A stretch of DNA of 64,000 bases from CAYJHC01 sp964369465 (GTDB lineage Bacteria > Bacillota > Clostridia > Peptostreptococcales > Anaerovoracaceae): contig CAYJEX010000008.1 of assembly GCA_964369465.1 (NCBI GenBank), forward strand, positions 1-64,000, given 5' to 3'. The position numbers and the translations under genes were made by a program. The notes under the pieces were generated by a model that was given only the letters and a program-made list of their open reading frames with translations, was not told where the DNA came from and ran no database searches. Shown here in pieces: positions 44,031 through 53,289 of this stretch (its first letter is position 1; each line of letters opens with the position of its first letter).

Positions 44031-44933
44031 ATGAACGAATTCACTTATATTGTTACACAATCAGATATAGACGAAGAGATAGCCATAAAAGATATTCTGA
44101 GAAAAAGGTTTGATTTTTCAACTCGCTTAAGAAACAAAATAAAAAGAAATTCTTCTGTAACCATTAACGACAAACCAGCAATTTTTTGGTCTACGCCAAA
44201 AGTTGGAGATATAATAAAAGTTTCCTTGCCTGAAGACAAAAGCAATTTCGAGCCCGAAAACATCCCTTTAGATATACTGATGGAAGATGACCATATTTTA
44301 ATTATTAACAAAGCAAATGGAATAGTGGCGCATCCTACAAAGGGACAACCTAACCACACATTATCTAATGCCGTAGCGTATTACTTTCAAAAAACAGAAC
44401 AAAATTTTAAAATTCGTTTCATTAACCGAATAGATATGGACACATCTGGAATAATAATGCTATCAAAAAATGCATATGCACAAGATATCATTACTAAGGA
44501 AATGAGTACGGGAAATGTAAAAAAAAGGTATTTAGCACTTGCTCATGGAACCCTTCCTGAAAAATCAGGAACAATTAATCTTCCCATAGGAAGACCTTCT
44601 GAAGAAAGCGTGGCAAGAAGTGTAATGAAAGAAGGACAAAAATCTATTACTCATTATTCTGTTTTAGATACATATAAAAATGATAGATTTTCTCTTTTAT
44701 CTTTAGCTCTCGAAACAGGGAGAACTCATCAAATTCGTGTTCACTTATCACATATTGGAAACCCTATTGTTGGAGATCATCTATACGGCGGAGACTTTCC
44801 AGCGCTTATCGACAGGCAAGCCTTACACGCTGAATATATTTCTTTCACACACCCCATTTCAAAGAAAAAAATAGAATTAAGTGCTCCTCTTCCAAAAGAT
44901 ATTCAATTAGCAATTCAAAAACTTTCTACTTAG
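44031..44933 (+). CDS. RluA/RluD-family pseudouridine synthase
   Basis: Converts uridines in rRNA or tRNA to pseudouridine. An N-terminal S4-like segment (RNKIKRNSSVTINDKPA) precedes the catalytic domain: ILIINKANGIVAHPT, then INRIDMDTSGI with the catalytic aspartate (HRLDxxTSG in most members; His-Arg-Leu is Asn-Arg-Ile here), and LETGRTHQIRVHLSHIGNPI. It has 300 residues. The target is not decidable. A terminator follows. Confidence 0.92.
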   Translation: MNEFTYIVTQSDIDEEIAIKDILRKRFDFSTRLRNKIKRNSSVTINDKPAIFWSTPKVGDIIKVSLPEDKSNFEPENIPLDILMEDDHILIINKANGIVAHPTKGQPNHTLSNAVAYYFQKTEQNFKIRFINRIDMDTSGIIMLSKNAYAQDIITKEMSTGNVKKRYLALAHGTLPEKSGTINLPIGRPSEESVARSVMKEGQKSITHYSVLDTYKNDRFSLLSLALETGRTHQIRVHLSHIGNPIVGDHLYGGDFPALIDRQALHAEYISFTHPISKKKIELSAPLPKDIQLAIQKLST

Positions 44934-44953
44934 TTTCTCAGTTAATAAAATAA

Positions 44954-44990
44954 AAAACACCATATTGATATTATATGGTGTTTTGTTTTT
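44954..44990. terminator. Bidirectional terminator between the pseudouridine synthase gene and rpmF
   Basis: AAAACACCATAT and ATATGGTGTTTT form a perfect 12-bp stem with a 7-base loop, followed by GTTTTT on +. By symmetry it also serves rpmF on the - strand, whose stop codon is 7 bases away. Confidence 0.88.
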
Positions 44991-44996
44991 ATATGC

Positions 44997-45173
44997 TTAT
45001 TCTTCTACTACAGATTTTCCATCGTAAAAATTACAATTAGGACAAACTCTATGCGGAAGCTTAGGCTCATGACACTGAGAGCAAGTTGATATTCCTGGCA
45101 CAGCCATCTTCATATTTGGAGCTCTTCTTTTGTCTCTCCTAGCTTTTGATATTTTTCGTTTAGGTACTGCCAT
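44997..45173 (-). CDS. rpmF: 50S ribosomal protein L32
   Basis: 58-residue ribosomal protein reading MAVPKRKISKARRDKRRAPN at the start, with four zinc-binding cysteines (CSQC and CPNC at 31/34 and 44/47) and the ending GKSVVEE. AAGGAGG lies 9 bases before the ATG. It has its own near-consensus promoter. The DUF177 gene (yceD) that normally precedes rpmF is absent; ackA lies upstream instead. Confidence 0.97.
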   Translation of the reverse strand: MAVPKRKISKARRDKRRAPNMKMAVPGISTCSQCHEPKLPHRVCPNCNFYDGKSVVEE

Positions 45174-45220
45174 TGTCTACACCTCCTTCTTAAGTAATAT
45201 CCGTTCAACACAGCTATTAC

Positions 45221-45249
45221 AGTATACTCTTATTCCACTCTTTTGTCAA
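45221..45249 (-). promoter_or_regulatory. Near-consensus promoter for rpmF
   Basis: TTGACA (45244-45249), 17 bases, TATACT (45221-45226) on the - strand. This is among the best promoters in the window, as expected for a ribosomal protein gene, and makes rpmF independent of ackA. Confidence 0.85.
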
Positions 45250-45297
45250 TAAATTAAACAAATATTTATTTATTGTAATTATTTCAAGAAAATTTAT

Positions 45298-46494
45298 TTA
45301 CTTTCCCACAATTTCCATTGTATCTCTCGCAATAACAAGTTCTTCATTTGTTGGAATAAGGAATATTTTTACTTTTGAATCATCAGTTGATATAAGAGTT
45401 TCTTTTCCTCTTACTTTATTTCTCTCCGAGTCAAGAACAATTCCCATATTTTCTAAGTTACTGCAAATCATTTCTCTCATGCCTATTCCATTTTCTCCTA
45501 CCCCCGCAGTAAATACTATTGCATCCACACCATTCATTTGAGCCATATAATTTCCAATGTAACCTTTTACTTTGTGTGCATATACATCTAAAGCTAATTG
45601 TGCTCTTTCGTTTCCTTCTTCCGCAGCTGACTCAATGTCTCTAAAGTCACTTGATACTCCCGAAATTCCAAGTACTCCAGATTTCTTATTCAGCATGTTA
45701 TTCACATCTGAAGAATTCATTTTTTCTTTGTCCATTAAAAAAGTTGCAATTGCAGTATCTATATCACCTGCTCTAGTCCCCATAGCAAGCCCTTCAAGCG
45801 GAGTAAATCCCATAGAGGTATCAACGCATACTCCTTTATCAACAGCCGCAACAGATGCTCCATTCCCTAAGTGGCATGTAATCACTTTAACTTCTTTTTT
45901 ATCTTTACCAAGCATATCTGCAGCTCTCTCCGAAACATAAAAATGGCTAGTTCCATGGAAGCCGTATCTTCTTACTCCATATTTTTCATAATATTCGTAA
46001 GGAATAGCGTATATATATGCTTCTTGAGGCATAGTCTGATGAAATGCTGTATCAAAAACTCCTACCATTGGTGTTTTTGGCATTAACGCTTTACATGCTT
46101 CTATACCTAAAAGATTAGGTGGATTATGAAGTGGCGCAAGCTCAATACACTCTTTCAATGCTACTTCTACATCATCTGTGATCAAAACAGAGCTAGCATA
46201 TTTTTCACCAGCATGTACAACTCTATGCCCTACTGCAGCAATCTCGTCCATAGAAGAAACAACTCCTTGTTCAGGATTTACAATTGTTTCTAATACGTGT
46301 CCAATCGCATCTTTATGGTCCTTCATTGGCGTTTCCAATTTCCATTTATCCATTCCATTCTTTTCATTAATTAGAACACTTCCTTCAATGCCTATTCTCT
46401 CTACTAATCCTTTTGTTAATGCTGTTTCAGTAGTCATATCAATCACTTGATATTTAAGAGATGAGCTACCACAATTAATAACTAATATTTTCAT
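45298..46494 (-). CDS. ackA: Acetate kinase
   Basis: Interconverts acetyl phosphate and acetate with ATP gain, the main energy step of acetate-forming fermentation. ASKHA-fold signatures: VINCGSSSLKYQVID at the start, GVFDTAFHQTMP, RYGFHGTSHFYVSERA, CHLGNGASV and FTAGVGENG. Its 398 residues are typical. The ATG giving MKILVINCG is chosen, GGAGG being 5 bases upstream. pta, the usual partner, is not in the window. Confidence 0.97.
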   Translation of the reverse strand: MKILVINCGSSSLKYQVIDMTTETALTKGLVERIGIEGSVLINEKNGMDKWKLETPMKDHKDAIGHVLETIVNPEQGVVSSMDEIAAVGHRVVHAGEKYASSVLITDDVEVALKECIELAPLHNPPNLLGIEACKALMPKTPMVGVFDTAFHQTMPQEAYIYAIPYEYYEKYGVRRYGFHGTSHFYVSERAADMLGKDKKEVKVITCHLGNGASVAAVDKGVCVDTSMGFTPLEGLAMGTRAGDIDTAIATFLMDKEKMNSSDVNNMLNKKSGVLGISGVSSDFRDIESAAEEGNERAQLALDVYAHKVKGYIGNYMAQMNGVDAIVFTAGVGENGIGMREMICSNLENMGIVLDSERNKVRGKETLISTDDSKVKIFLIPTNEELVIARDTMEIVGK

Positions 46495-46569
46495 TCTTAC
46501 CTCCAAATTTTTATTATAGATTAATTTTATTATTTCAAAACAGTTATATGTTTTAAGTCTAGTTAGAAC

Positions 46570-47397
46570 TTATATTTCTACTCCTACAACAACCAACCTT
46601 CCTTCATCTTCATGATATGCACAAGTTGACAACGAAATAAGTTGTTGTGGATACTCTGGTTTTTCGCCAATGATATATACTGAATTCTCCCAGAGTCCAT
46701 CAATATATTCTCTATATGCGCTCTCTGTTTCAATATCATCATATTCATAGTATAGGAAATCTTCTCTCGTTTTCACTTGCGTTTGTAAAACCGCTATCAC
46801 TTTATAGTTTTTCTTTCCTTCAGCTGTCTCAAACTCAAATGTAGGATTTTCTTCTAAGAATTCTCTATTTAAATATTTTTCCAAATTATTAAGCATAACT
46901 CCAGATTGCATATTATGGCCATGTAGCAACCAGTTAGCTGTAGGTTGGTGAACATTACTTTTTTCACTCAAAAACAAAGAACCTGATTTTGAGTATTCCT
47001 TTTCAAAATTTTTATACAGATAGTACTCTGGACTATCTGGAGTCCACATTACTGGATAGTCAATATTTGTGTTTGAAATTTTTAACCATCCAATAACATC
47101 AGGGTTTTGTTCTTGTAGCTCTTTTACGCTTACTTTTTCTTCTGCAATTTCTTGGAAATTATGTTCTTGTGATAAATCGGTTACATATTTCCATATTATA
47201 ATTCCGGATGAAACACAAAAGACAACAGAGAAAAGTATTAAAACAGCTTTTTCAAGAAGAGAGAATTTTTTCCTTTTCTTTTTTTCTTTTTTATGATTCT
47301 TTTTTGCTGTTTGAAATTCTACTTTACTTATTTCGACTTCCAATCTCCCTTCTTCGTTTGTTATATTTTCTTCTATAGTTTTGTTCTTTTTTTTCAT
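46570..47397 (-). CDS. Class B sortase
   Basis: Membrane-anchored cysteine transpeptidase attaching surface proteins to the wall. A long charged cytoplasmic N-terminus (about 1-46) precedes one transmembrane helix (about 50-70) and the sortase barrel. Catalytic residues: H161 in LLHGHNMQSG, C259 in LSTCAYHEDEGR and R267. The SrtB-type helix near PEYYLYKNFEKEY is present. No sorting-signal substrate is recognisable in the window, so the target is unknown. It lies 24 bases after the tmcAL-like gene. Confidence 0.9.
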   Translation of the reverse strand: MKKKNKTIEENITNEEGRLEVEISKVEFQTAKKNHKKEKKKRKKFSLLEKAVLILFSVVFCVSSGIIIWKYVTDLSQEHNFQEIAEEKVSVKELQEQNPDVIGWLKISNTNIDYPVMWTPDSPEYYLYKNFEKEYSKSGSLFLSEKSNVHQPTANWLLHGHNMQSGVMLNNLEKYLNREFLEENPTFEFETAEGKKNYKVIAVLQTQVKTREDFLYYEYDDIETESAYREYIDGLWENSVYIIGEKPEYPQQLISLSTCAYHEDEGRLVVVGVEI

Positions 47398-47421
47398 TTT
47401 TTACCTTTCATTAGATTGTTA

Positions 47422-48600
47422 TTATATTTGTTTGAAGTATGGTTTCATAACATAGTCGGAAAAATCATACATGTTTTTCCCTGAAAGCATATTGTATATA
47501 TCACTTGCTGTAGTTTCTATATACTCTTTCTCCATCCCTCTATTAATGTTGTTATATATAGGTATCGTCGTCGAATTATGCTTTTTCATGTACTTTAAAA
47601 CTTCTCTGCCTTTACAATTAAACGCCAGTACTCTAGTATACATATTATTTTGAGCTCTTGTGTATGAATCTTTTGTGATTCCCAAAAGATTTTGCATCAA
47701 AACACGATTTATTCTTGTATAAGTATACCTCTTGCTTTTTAAATTTTCCACCAATTCTTCTAGTGAATCGCTTTTTCTAACACATTCTAATAATTTGTTT
47801 TCTATTCCTTCTGATATAGCATATGTTTTCTCAAGATCTTTTTTTTCTTTCGTGGCAATCGAATATTTAATCAAACTGTACAGTATTGGATTATCACTGT
47901 ATAGCAAATGTTCTTTTTCTTTTACAATATTATCAATTGATTTCTCGCCCAGATAATTTTTAAGTTCGTCAAAGTCTCTTTGAAACAACATTTTTCTTAT
48001 TTTCGTAGCACTTTCTATGTGCCCCGTCCCTTCTCTAACTATTGATAAAGGTTTTATTTTAGAATTTAATTTTTTGATCCATTTAATATATTCTATTGCT
48101 AGTATGTTGTTTGGTTCTAGTAATACTTTTTCATCAATAGAGTATATAGCACTCAATGCAATTTGCCTACTTTTGGGGAATGAATTTCCTAGTTTAAGAT
48201 TTTTTTTAATTTCGACTTTGAAATCATCTGTTTCATTTGCCAACAGTTCCCCTATTTGAATTAGGTAGCTCTCTTTCTTCGACTCACATCCAAATGATAA
48301 ATAGTCTACAACCCCTAACGAATCAAGTATCTTGATTCCACCTTCTGCAAATTGCTCAGCACTATTACAGGCAAAATTCACTGGCATTTCCAAGCACAAG
48401 TCTACACCCTCATCTATTGCCATTTTTGCTCTTGTCCATTTATCTAAGCATGCAGCTTCTCCCCTTTGCGTAAAATTGCCACTTATTATAGCTATTACAA
48501 TATCTGCATTGCACTTTTCTTTTGTTTTATTGATATGGTATATATGTCCATTATGTATTGGATTATATTCTGCAATTATTCCTGCAACTATCATATTCAC
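47422..48600 (-). CDS. tmcAL: tRNA(Met) cytidine acetate ligase (TmcAL/YlbM family)
   Basis: HIGH-type nucleotidyltransferase of 392 residues that, in Bacillus, uses acetate and ATP to acetylate the wobble cytidine of elongator tRNA-Met. Seen: GIIAEYNPIHNGHIYHI, SGNFTQRGE, EMPVNFACNSAEQFA and SKRYTYTRINRVLMQNLLG. The GTG start has AGGAG 5 bases upstream; an ATG two codons later (MIVAGIIAE) aligns better with relatives and remains possible. Its acetate use and closeness to ackA are suggestive only. Confidence 0.9.
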   Translation of the reverse strand: MNMIVAGIIAEYNPIHNGHIYHINKTKEKCNADIVIAIISGNFTQRGEAACLDKWTRAKMAIDEGVDLCLEMPVNFACNSAEQFAEGGIKILDSLGVVDYLSFGCESKKESYLIQIGELLANETDDFKVEIKKNLKLGNSFPKSRQIALSAIYSIDEKVLLEPNNILAIEYIKWIKKLNSKIKPLSIVREGTGHIESATKIRKMLFQRDFDELKNYLGEKSIDNIVKEKEHLLYSDNPILYSLIKYSIATKEKKDLEKTYAISEGIENKLLECVRKSDSLEELVENLKSKRYTYTRINRVLMQNLLGITKDSYTRAQNNMYTRVLAFNCKGREVLKYMKKHNSTTIPIYNNINRGMEKEYIETTASDIYNMLSGKNMYDFSDYVMKPYFKQI

Positions 48601-48608
48601 ATAAACTC

Positions 48609-49154
48609 CTAGACAGATTTTTCCTTCTCTTCTATACCTTCTTCAACCGCGTATAACATATCTGCAATTTCATCTCTATTATTTGCCAATACATTATTTA
48701 CTTCTTCAAATGTTGTTCCCAAATGTTCCACCATTTCAACAAAGAAATTCTTGTTAATAAAATCAAGCCTCATTTGCGATTCTAGTAAAACTTTATCAAT
48801 ATACATATATGTATCTAATTTTAAATTTTTTGTATTTTCTTCAGTTTGCCTTGTAATTTCAGCTGATCTTCTTTGAACTTCAAGCAAGATTTGGTGTTCG
48901 CTAACTAGTTCCTCTGCTCTTCTTTCTGCTTCTGATACTACTTCTTCATACTGTTTTTTTGCATCACTCAATATATTTTCCTTTTGTTTGTTTACCCATT
49001 GTGCTTGATGTACCTCATCTGGTAATGCCGCATCTATTTCTTTGACAATTTGAAGCACAACATTAGGATCGACCATTATCTTTCCTGTCAGAGGGACTCC
49101 TCCAGCTGTATCTACAACTTCTCTTAATTCTTCTAACAATTCAAATATTTTCAT
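48609..49154 (-). CDS. Coiled-coil protein of the clostridial coaD-ylbM neighbourhood
   Basis: 181 residues without signal or membrane segment. An N-terminal section (KIFELLEELREVVDTAGGVPLTGKIMV) is followed by a long charged helix (about 65-140, heptad-like, with AEERRAE-type repeats) resembling ATP-synthase b-like stalks, and a short helical end. It belongs to a conserved clostridial family with no assigned role. The start is the ATG overlapping the coaD stop as TAATG, with GGAGG 9 bases upstream. Confidence 0.75.
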   Translation of the reverse strand: MKIFELLEELREVVDTAGGVPLTGKIMVDPNVVLQIVKEIDAALPDEVHQAQWVNKQKENILSDAKKQYEEVVSEAERRAEELVSEHQILLEVQRRSAEITRQTEENTKNLKLDTYMYIDKVLLESQMRLDFINKNFFVEMVEHLGTTFEEVNNVLANNRDEIADMLYAVEEGIEEKEKSV

Positions 49155-49666
49155 TACTTTACACCTCCACAAAGCAAACTATTTTTATATTTTGTTTTCT
49201 TATCCATTTCAACAATAATATTCTCTGGAACTAAGTTACCAACGTCTCCCCCTAATGAATGTACTTGTTTAGCCATACTCGAACTTACAAACGAGAATGA
49301 TGGATCGGTCATTAAGAATACAGTTTCAACGTCACTTTTATATAGACGTGCATTCATTTGTGCCATTTGAATTTCGTAATCAAAATCGTTATTCCCTCTC
49401 AGACCCCTTATTACCATTGTGAAATTGTTATTGTTTACATATTCAGCCAACAAACCACTGAATGAGTCTACTGTAACATTTCCAAATTTTTCAGTTGCTT
49501 TTACTATCATTTCGCGCCTTTCTTCAATAGTAAAAGTTGTTGTTTTATCTGGGTTTTGAATCACACCAACTACCAAATGATCACATATTTTCGCTGCTCT
49601 AGTTAGAATGTCCAAATGTCCGTTTGTCAATGGGTCAAACGATCCTGCATATAAAGCTCTCCGCAT
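49154..49666 (-). CDS. coaD: Phosphopantetheine adenylyltransferase
   Basis: Fourth step of coenzyme A synthesis: 4'-phosphopantetheine plus ATP gives dephospho-CoA. TNGH in GSFDPLTNGHLDIL is the nucleotide motif. VIRGLRGNNDFDYE and the ISSS-like loop FVSSSMAKQV follow. It has 170 residues. The ATG one base after the rsmD stop is chosen, with GAGG 6 bases upstream, over a GTG four codons earlier. Confidence 0.97.
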   Translation of the reverse strand: MRRALYAGSFDPLTNGHLDILTRAAKICDHLVVGVIQNPDKTTTFTIEERREMIVKATEKFGNVTVDSFSGLLAEYVNNNNFTMVIRGLRGNNDFDYEIQMAQMNARLYKSDVETVFLMTDPSFSFVSSSMAKQVHSLGGDVGNLVPENIIVEMDKKTKYKNSLLCGGVK

Positions 49667-49667
49667 T

Positions 49668-50234
49668 TTATTCCTCACATATTTTATACAAACTTATATT
49701 TATTATACCATACTTTTTTTGCTTAAACATATGGAATTTGCCTATTTTTTCACCTAAAATCGTATCTTTCGAATGCTCAACAACTACTACCCCCTCTGCT
49801 GCTAAAACTTTAGTTTCAGACAATATCTCAATAACATTTTCGTGGACATTTAAATGATAAGGTGGATCAACTAAAATTAAATCACATAAGTTTTCTTCTC
49901 TCTTTATCTTGTCTATCGCTTTAGAGTAATCACAATGAAATATTTTTGCATTTTTGTAGCTTCCTTCGCATATATTTACGTTTTCTTTTATCAGGCGTAT
50001 ACTTTCTCCATTATTGTCTGAAAAGTATACTAGTTTTGCATTTCTACTTAACGCTTCAAGGCCTAAGTTTCCTGTTCCTGCAAATAAATCAGCAACCACT
50101 GCATCCTCTATGCATACGTAGTTTTCAACCGAACTGAATATAGCCTCTTTCACTTTATCGGTTGTAGGTCTTACTTTATTATCTTTTGGAGCGTTTAATC
50201 TTTTCCCTTTATATTTTCCAGTTATTATCCTCAC
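49668..50234 (-). CDS. rsmD: 16S rRNA (guanine-966-N2)-methyltransferase
   Basis: Rossmann-fold methyltransferase with MRIITGKYKGKRL at the start, RPTTDKVKEAIFS, the SAM loop DLFAGTGNLGLEALS and the catalytic DPPY (LVDPPYHLN). Its 188 residues are typical. Start codon GTG with GGAGAAGG upstream. It is coupled to coaD, a very common pairing. Confidence 0.95.
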   Translation of the reverse strand: MRIITGKYKGKRLNAPKDNKVRPTTDKVKEAIFSSVENYVCIEDAVVADLFAGTGNLGLEALSRNAKLVYFSDNNGESIRLIKENVNICEGSYKNAKIFHCDYSKAIDKIKREENLCDLILVDPPYHLNVHENVIEILSETKVLAAEGVVVVEHSKDTILGEKIGKFHMFKQKKYGIINISLYKICEE

Positions 50235-50261
50235 TGTCCTTCTCCTATTCGTGTTATGTTA

Positions 50262-52286
50262 CTATATTTTTCCTATAAATGAAATTTCTTCTCCGAAAAT
50301 TTTTTCTACATTCTTTTTTATATGTGAATTTTTTTCATCCAGCAACATAGGGTCATTTCCTAAAATATCAACCGTTGCCTTTTGGCATTTTTCTAATAAT
50401 TTCATATTTTTTGCAATCTCATATATTCTGTTCCCCTCAAATCCATGTTGCATTGTGCCAAAAATATCTCCTACTCCTCTAAGTTCTAAATCTTTTTCCG
50501 AAATATAAAATCCATCTGTAGATTCAAGCATTGTGTTTATTCTTTCTTCACCTACAGTTGTGATATTATCATATATCAAAATACAGTATGATTGTTCGCT
50601 CCCTCTTCCAACTCTTCCTCGTAACTGATGTAATTGTGATAGCCCAAACCTATTTGCACTTTCAATTATCATCAAAGTTGCGTTTGGAACATTTATCCCT
50701 ACCTCAATTACAATGGTTGATATCAACACATCTATTTCTCCTGCAACGAAAGAATCCATAATTTGTTTTTTTTCTTCATCTTTCATTCCTCCATGCAAAA
50801 ATTTACATTTGAAATTATTTCTCGAATCATTTAACTCTTCATAAATTTCTGCTACTGACGCAGCATCTATCTCTTCTGAATTTTCAATCAAAGGAGCAAC
50901 GATATATATTTGCCTTCCTTTTTCTATTTCTTTTTTCATAAAATCATAAGCAATTTCTTTTTTTGTGCTATGCAACTTCTTTGTAATAATTGGTTTTCGA
51001 TTTATTGGCATTGCATCAATAATCGAAATATCTAGATCTCCATATAAAATCACTCCTAATGTTCTTGGAATTGGCGTCGCCGTCATCACAAGAATATTAG
51101 GACATTCCTCTCCACCTTTTTTGCTCAAGAGCGCTCTTTGTGTAACTCCAAATCTATGCTGTTCATCTGTGATAACAAGCCCCAAATCTTTGAACACTAC
51201 ATTATGTTCAATAAGCGCATGCGTTCCAATCAGAAGATCTATTTCTCCCGTTCTAATTCCTTCTAATATTTCTGCTTTTTCTTTTTTATTAATGCTTCCT
51301 GTCAAAAGTCGTACATTTATGTTTTCTTTATCAAACCTCTTTTTAATTGTTCCATAATGTTGTCTTGCTAATATTTCTGTGGGCGCCATTAGAACTGCTT
51401 GCAAATTCGATTTAATAGTTTTATATATAGATATTTCAGCCACAATAGTTTTTCCAGAACCAACATCTCCTTGAAGCAATCGATTCATAGGCTCTTTTTT
51501 TTCCAAATCATCACATATTTCTTTTATTACTTTTTTTTGCGATTCTGTCAAAGCAAAAGGTATTTTTTTTTCGTAATCACCTATGCTTGCATTTGCCTCT
51601 TTACCTTTTTTTCTTTTAAAATCTTGATTTTTAATTATATTTACACCAATTTGAAAAGAAAGTAGTTCTTCAAAATTCATTCTAAACAAAGACTCTTTTA
51701 GTTTCTGCATAGATGCAGGAAAGTGAATGTTATTCAGCGCATAATCCAGCGAACACAGGTTGTTTTTTTTAAGCATCTCTTCAGGCAATGTTTCTTCAAT
51801 ATGGCCTGTTTCATCTATAGCATTTTTCATTATTCTTCTAAGTTCCTGCTGCCCCATTCCTTTTGTCAATGAATAGGTCGGAACAAGGCCCTTTTGAACA
51901 TTAGTATATTCTGGAGAAATCATTTGATTCTTTTTTACTTGCCCCCAAAACAAGCACTCATCTCCAGGTTTCAATGTGTTCGCAATATAATTTGCATTAA
52001 AAAAAACGGCTACTATTTCCCCTGAAGGATCGCCAATTTTTATTTTTAGTACAGAGTTCACTTTAGAATATTTTTTTGTACTGCTTTTTATTGTGCTCAG
52101 AATTTTCCCTTCAACTAAATACTTACCATCTTCACAAATGTCTTTTATTTTTGTTATTTTACCTCTATCTTCGTATGTTCTTGGAAAATAGTACAATAGT
52201 TCCTCAATAGTATTAATATTCATTTTTCTAAGAATTGCTTCTTTTTTTTCTCCTATTCCATTTAATTCTTTTACTTTTCTTTTCAT
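50262..52286 (-). CDS. recG: ATP-dependent DNA helicase RecG
   Basis: Branch-migrating helicase rescuing stalled forks. A wedge (OB) domain at about 55-160 precedes the SF2 motor: Walker A LLQGDVGSGKT, DEQH box VITDEQHRFG, MTATPIPRT, and QLRGRVGRG. The C-terminal ELRGVGDIFG is also typical. It has 674 residues. The ATG giving MKRKVKELNG is chosen; upstream TTG and GTG codons could extend it by up to four residues. In relatives a DAK-family kinase lies between recG and asp23; here they are adjacent. Confidence 0.96.
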   Translation of the reverse strand: MKRKVKELNGIGEKKEAILRKMNINTIEELLYYFPRTYEDRGKITKIKDICEDGKYLVEGKILSTIKSSTKKYSKVNSVLKIKIGDPSGEIVAVFFNANYIANTLKPGDECLFWGQVKKNQMISPEYTNVQKGLVPTYSLTKGMGQQELRRIMKNAIDETGHIEETLPEEMLKKNNLCSLDYALNNIHFPASMQKLKESLFRMNFEELLSFQIGVNIIKNQDFKRKKGKEANASIGDYEKKIPFALTESQKKVIKEICDDLEKKEPMNRLLQGDVGSGKTIVAEISIYKTIKSNLQAVLMAPTEILARQHYGTIKKRFDKENINVRLLTGSINKKEKAEILEGIRTGEIDLLIGTHALIEHNVVFKDLGLVITDEQHRFGVTQRALLSKKGGEECPNILVMTATPIPRTLGVILYGDLDISIIDAMPINRKPIITKKLHSTKKEIAYDFMKKEIEKGRQIYIVAPLIENSEEIDAASVAEIYEELNDSRNNFKCKFLHGGMKDEEKKQIMDSFVAGEIDVLISTIVIEVGINVPNATLMIIESANRFGLSQLHQLRGRVGRGSEQSYCILIYDNITTVGEERINTMLESTDGFYISEKDLELRGVGDIFGTMQHGFEGNRIYEIAKNMKLLEKCQKATVDILGNDPMLLDEKNSHIKKNVEKIFGEEISFIGKI

Positions 52287-52332
52287 ACATTTCACCAAAT
52301 CATTTTTATAGGTGCAGATTATTGCTCTATTT

Positions 52333-52701
52333 CTATTTTACAAGTGGTAGCTTCGTGTTTTTTTGAATGTTTAATGTAATTGACGAGCTTTCTCTCCCTG
52401 TCAAAACAATCAAAGACTTATCTATCCTTGCAATAATTTCATTCGTTATATCATTTGGAGAATACCCACCTCTTATAAGCAAATAGAGTTCAACACATAT
52501 ACCATCATCAACACATGTGATTTCCACATGATTTGTTTCAGCAATATCAATACCTCTCCCCCATCTAGCAGGTTTCCACGAGCTATCTGTGAAAATGATT
52601 TTATTTCCAACATCGCCTATTGCTTTAAGTACGACTTTTTTTATTACTTTCTCAGTTATTACTATCTTCCCTACCTCTTTTTGAATTATATAGTTTTCCA
52701 T
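52333..52701 (-). CDS. Asp23/Gls24-family (DUF322) envelope stress protein
   Basis: 122 residues with the family pattern GKIVITEKVIKKVVLKAIGDV, then VEITCVDDGICVELYLLIRGGYSPNDITNEI. Such proteins (YloU in Bacillus, Amap/Asp23 in Staphylococcus) sit under the membrane and are linked to envelope or alkaline stress and fatty-acid use. Ribosome site GAGGAG precedes the ATG. It lies between rpmB and recG as in most Firmicutes, but without the DAK-kinase gene. Confidence 0.85.
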   Translation of the reverse strand: MENYIIQKEVGKIVITEKVIKKVVLKAIGDVGNKIIFTDSSWKPARWGRGIDIAETNHVEITCVDDGICVELYLLIRGGYSPNDITNEIIARIDKSLIVLTGRESSSITLNIQKNTKLPLVK

Positions 52702-52783
52702 ACTCTCCTCATTTTCAGACTCACGTTTTCCTCACTACAGTCTATTCTAACAGAAAATCATCAGTATTATACAATTAAAAAAT

Positions 52784-52810
52784 AAAAAACCCAGTCTTAT
52801 ATGACCGGGT
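52784..52810 (-). terminator. Terminator after rpmB
   Basis: On the - strand ACCCGGTC pairs with GACTGGGT (one G-T) around a 6-base loop and runs into TTTTTATTTTTT. It sits 12 bases downstream of the rpmB stop, separating it from the asp23-recG run. Confidence 0.85.
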
Positions 52811-52821
52811 CTATCTGTCAA

Positions 52822-53016
52822 TTAAATAGCACGAGTAACTTTATTTGATCTAATGCATCTAGTACATACTTTTGCTCTTTTTACTCTGCCTTCTTCATCA
52901 GACACTCTAATACTTTGGATATTAGGATTCCATTTTCTTCTTGTATGTCTGTTTGAGTGAGAGACATTGTTTCCAGAAACTTGACCCTTACCGCAGACTT
53001 CGCATTTATTTGCCAT
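52822..53016 (-). CDS. rpmB: 50S ribosomal protein L28
   Basis: 64-residue ribosomal protein: MANKCEVCGKGQVSGNNVSHSNRHTRR at the start, KWNPNIQSIRV, and a closing CTRC. Two CxxC pairs (5/8 and 52/55) mark the zinc-binding form. GAAGGAGG precedes the ATG. It has its own promoter and terminator, so it is monocistronic. Confidence 0.97.
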   Translation of the reverse strand: MANKCEVCGKGQVSGNNVSHSNRHTRRKWNPNIQSIRVSDEEGRVKRAKVCTRCIRSNKVTRAI

Positions 53017-53101
53017 TTGCGAACCTCCTTCGTCTAAATATTATATTTCTTTTACAGTAATTACTGCATTATTTCTTCGTCTACATGCCGTAACAAGCTA
53101 T

Positions 53102-53131
53102 AGTATACCATAAAATACTAATTGATTTCAA
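53102..53131 (-). promoter_or_regulatory. Promoter for rpmB
   Basis: TTGAAA (53126-53131), 18 bases, TATACT (53102-53107) on the - strand, with TGG immediately before the -10 (extended -10). The leader is about 80 bases. The rest of the 273-base gap up to pntB holds no structure I trust. Confidence 0.65.
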
Positions 53132-53289
53132 GTGTTTTTATTAAAAAAGATTTATTTTGTTTAGTAGAAATTGTTTTATAACAATCCCTATCAAATACAT
53201 AATTCTTTTACTCAAAACAATAGCGACCCCCAAACGTCAAATACAATTATCTAACGAAAGAGGGTCGAAATTATTATATGATATGCAAA

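Noticed and set aside
46570..47397. Sortase B with a substrate in this window (cohesin-like protein or pilins)
   Set aside because: None of the surface proteins here carries a recognisable sorting signal; the cohesin-like protein ends in a basic tail without an LPXTG- or NPQTN-type motif.
53224..53267. CGACCC/GGGTCG inverted repeat downstream of pntB as a terminator
   Set aside because: The 6-bp arms are 32 bases apart and no T-run follows; too weak to call.
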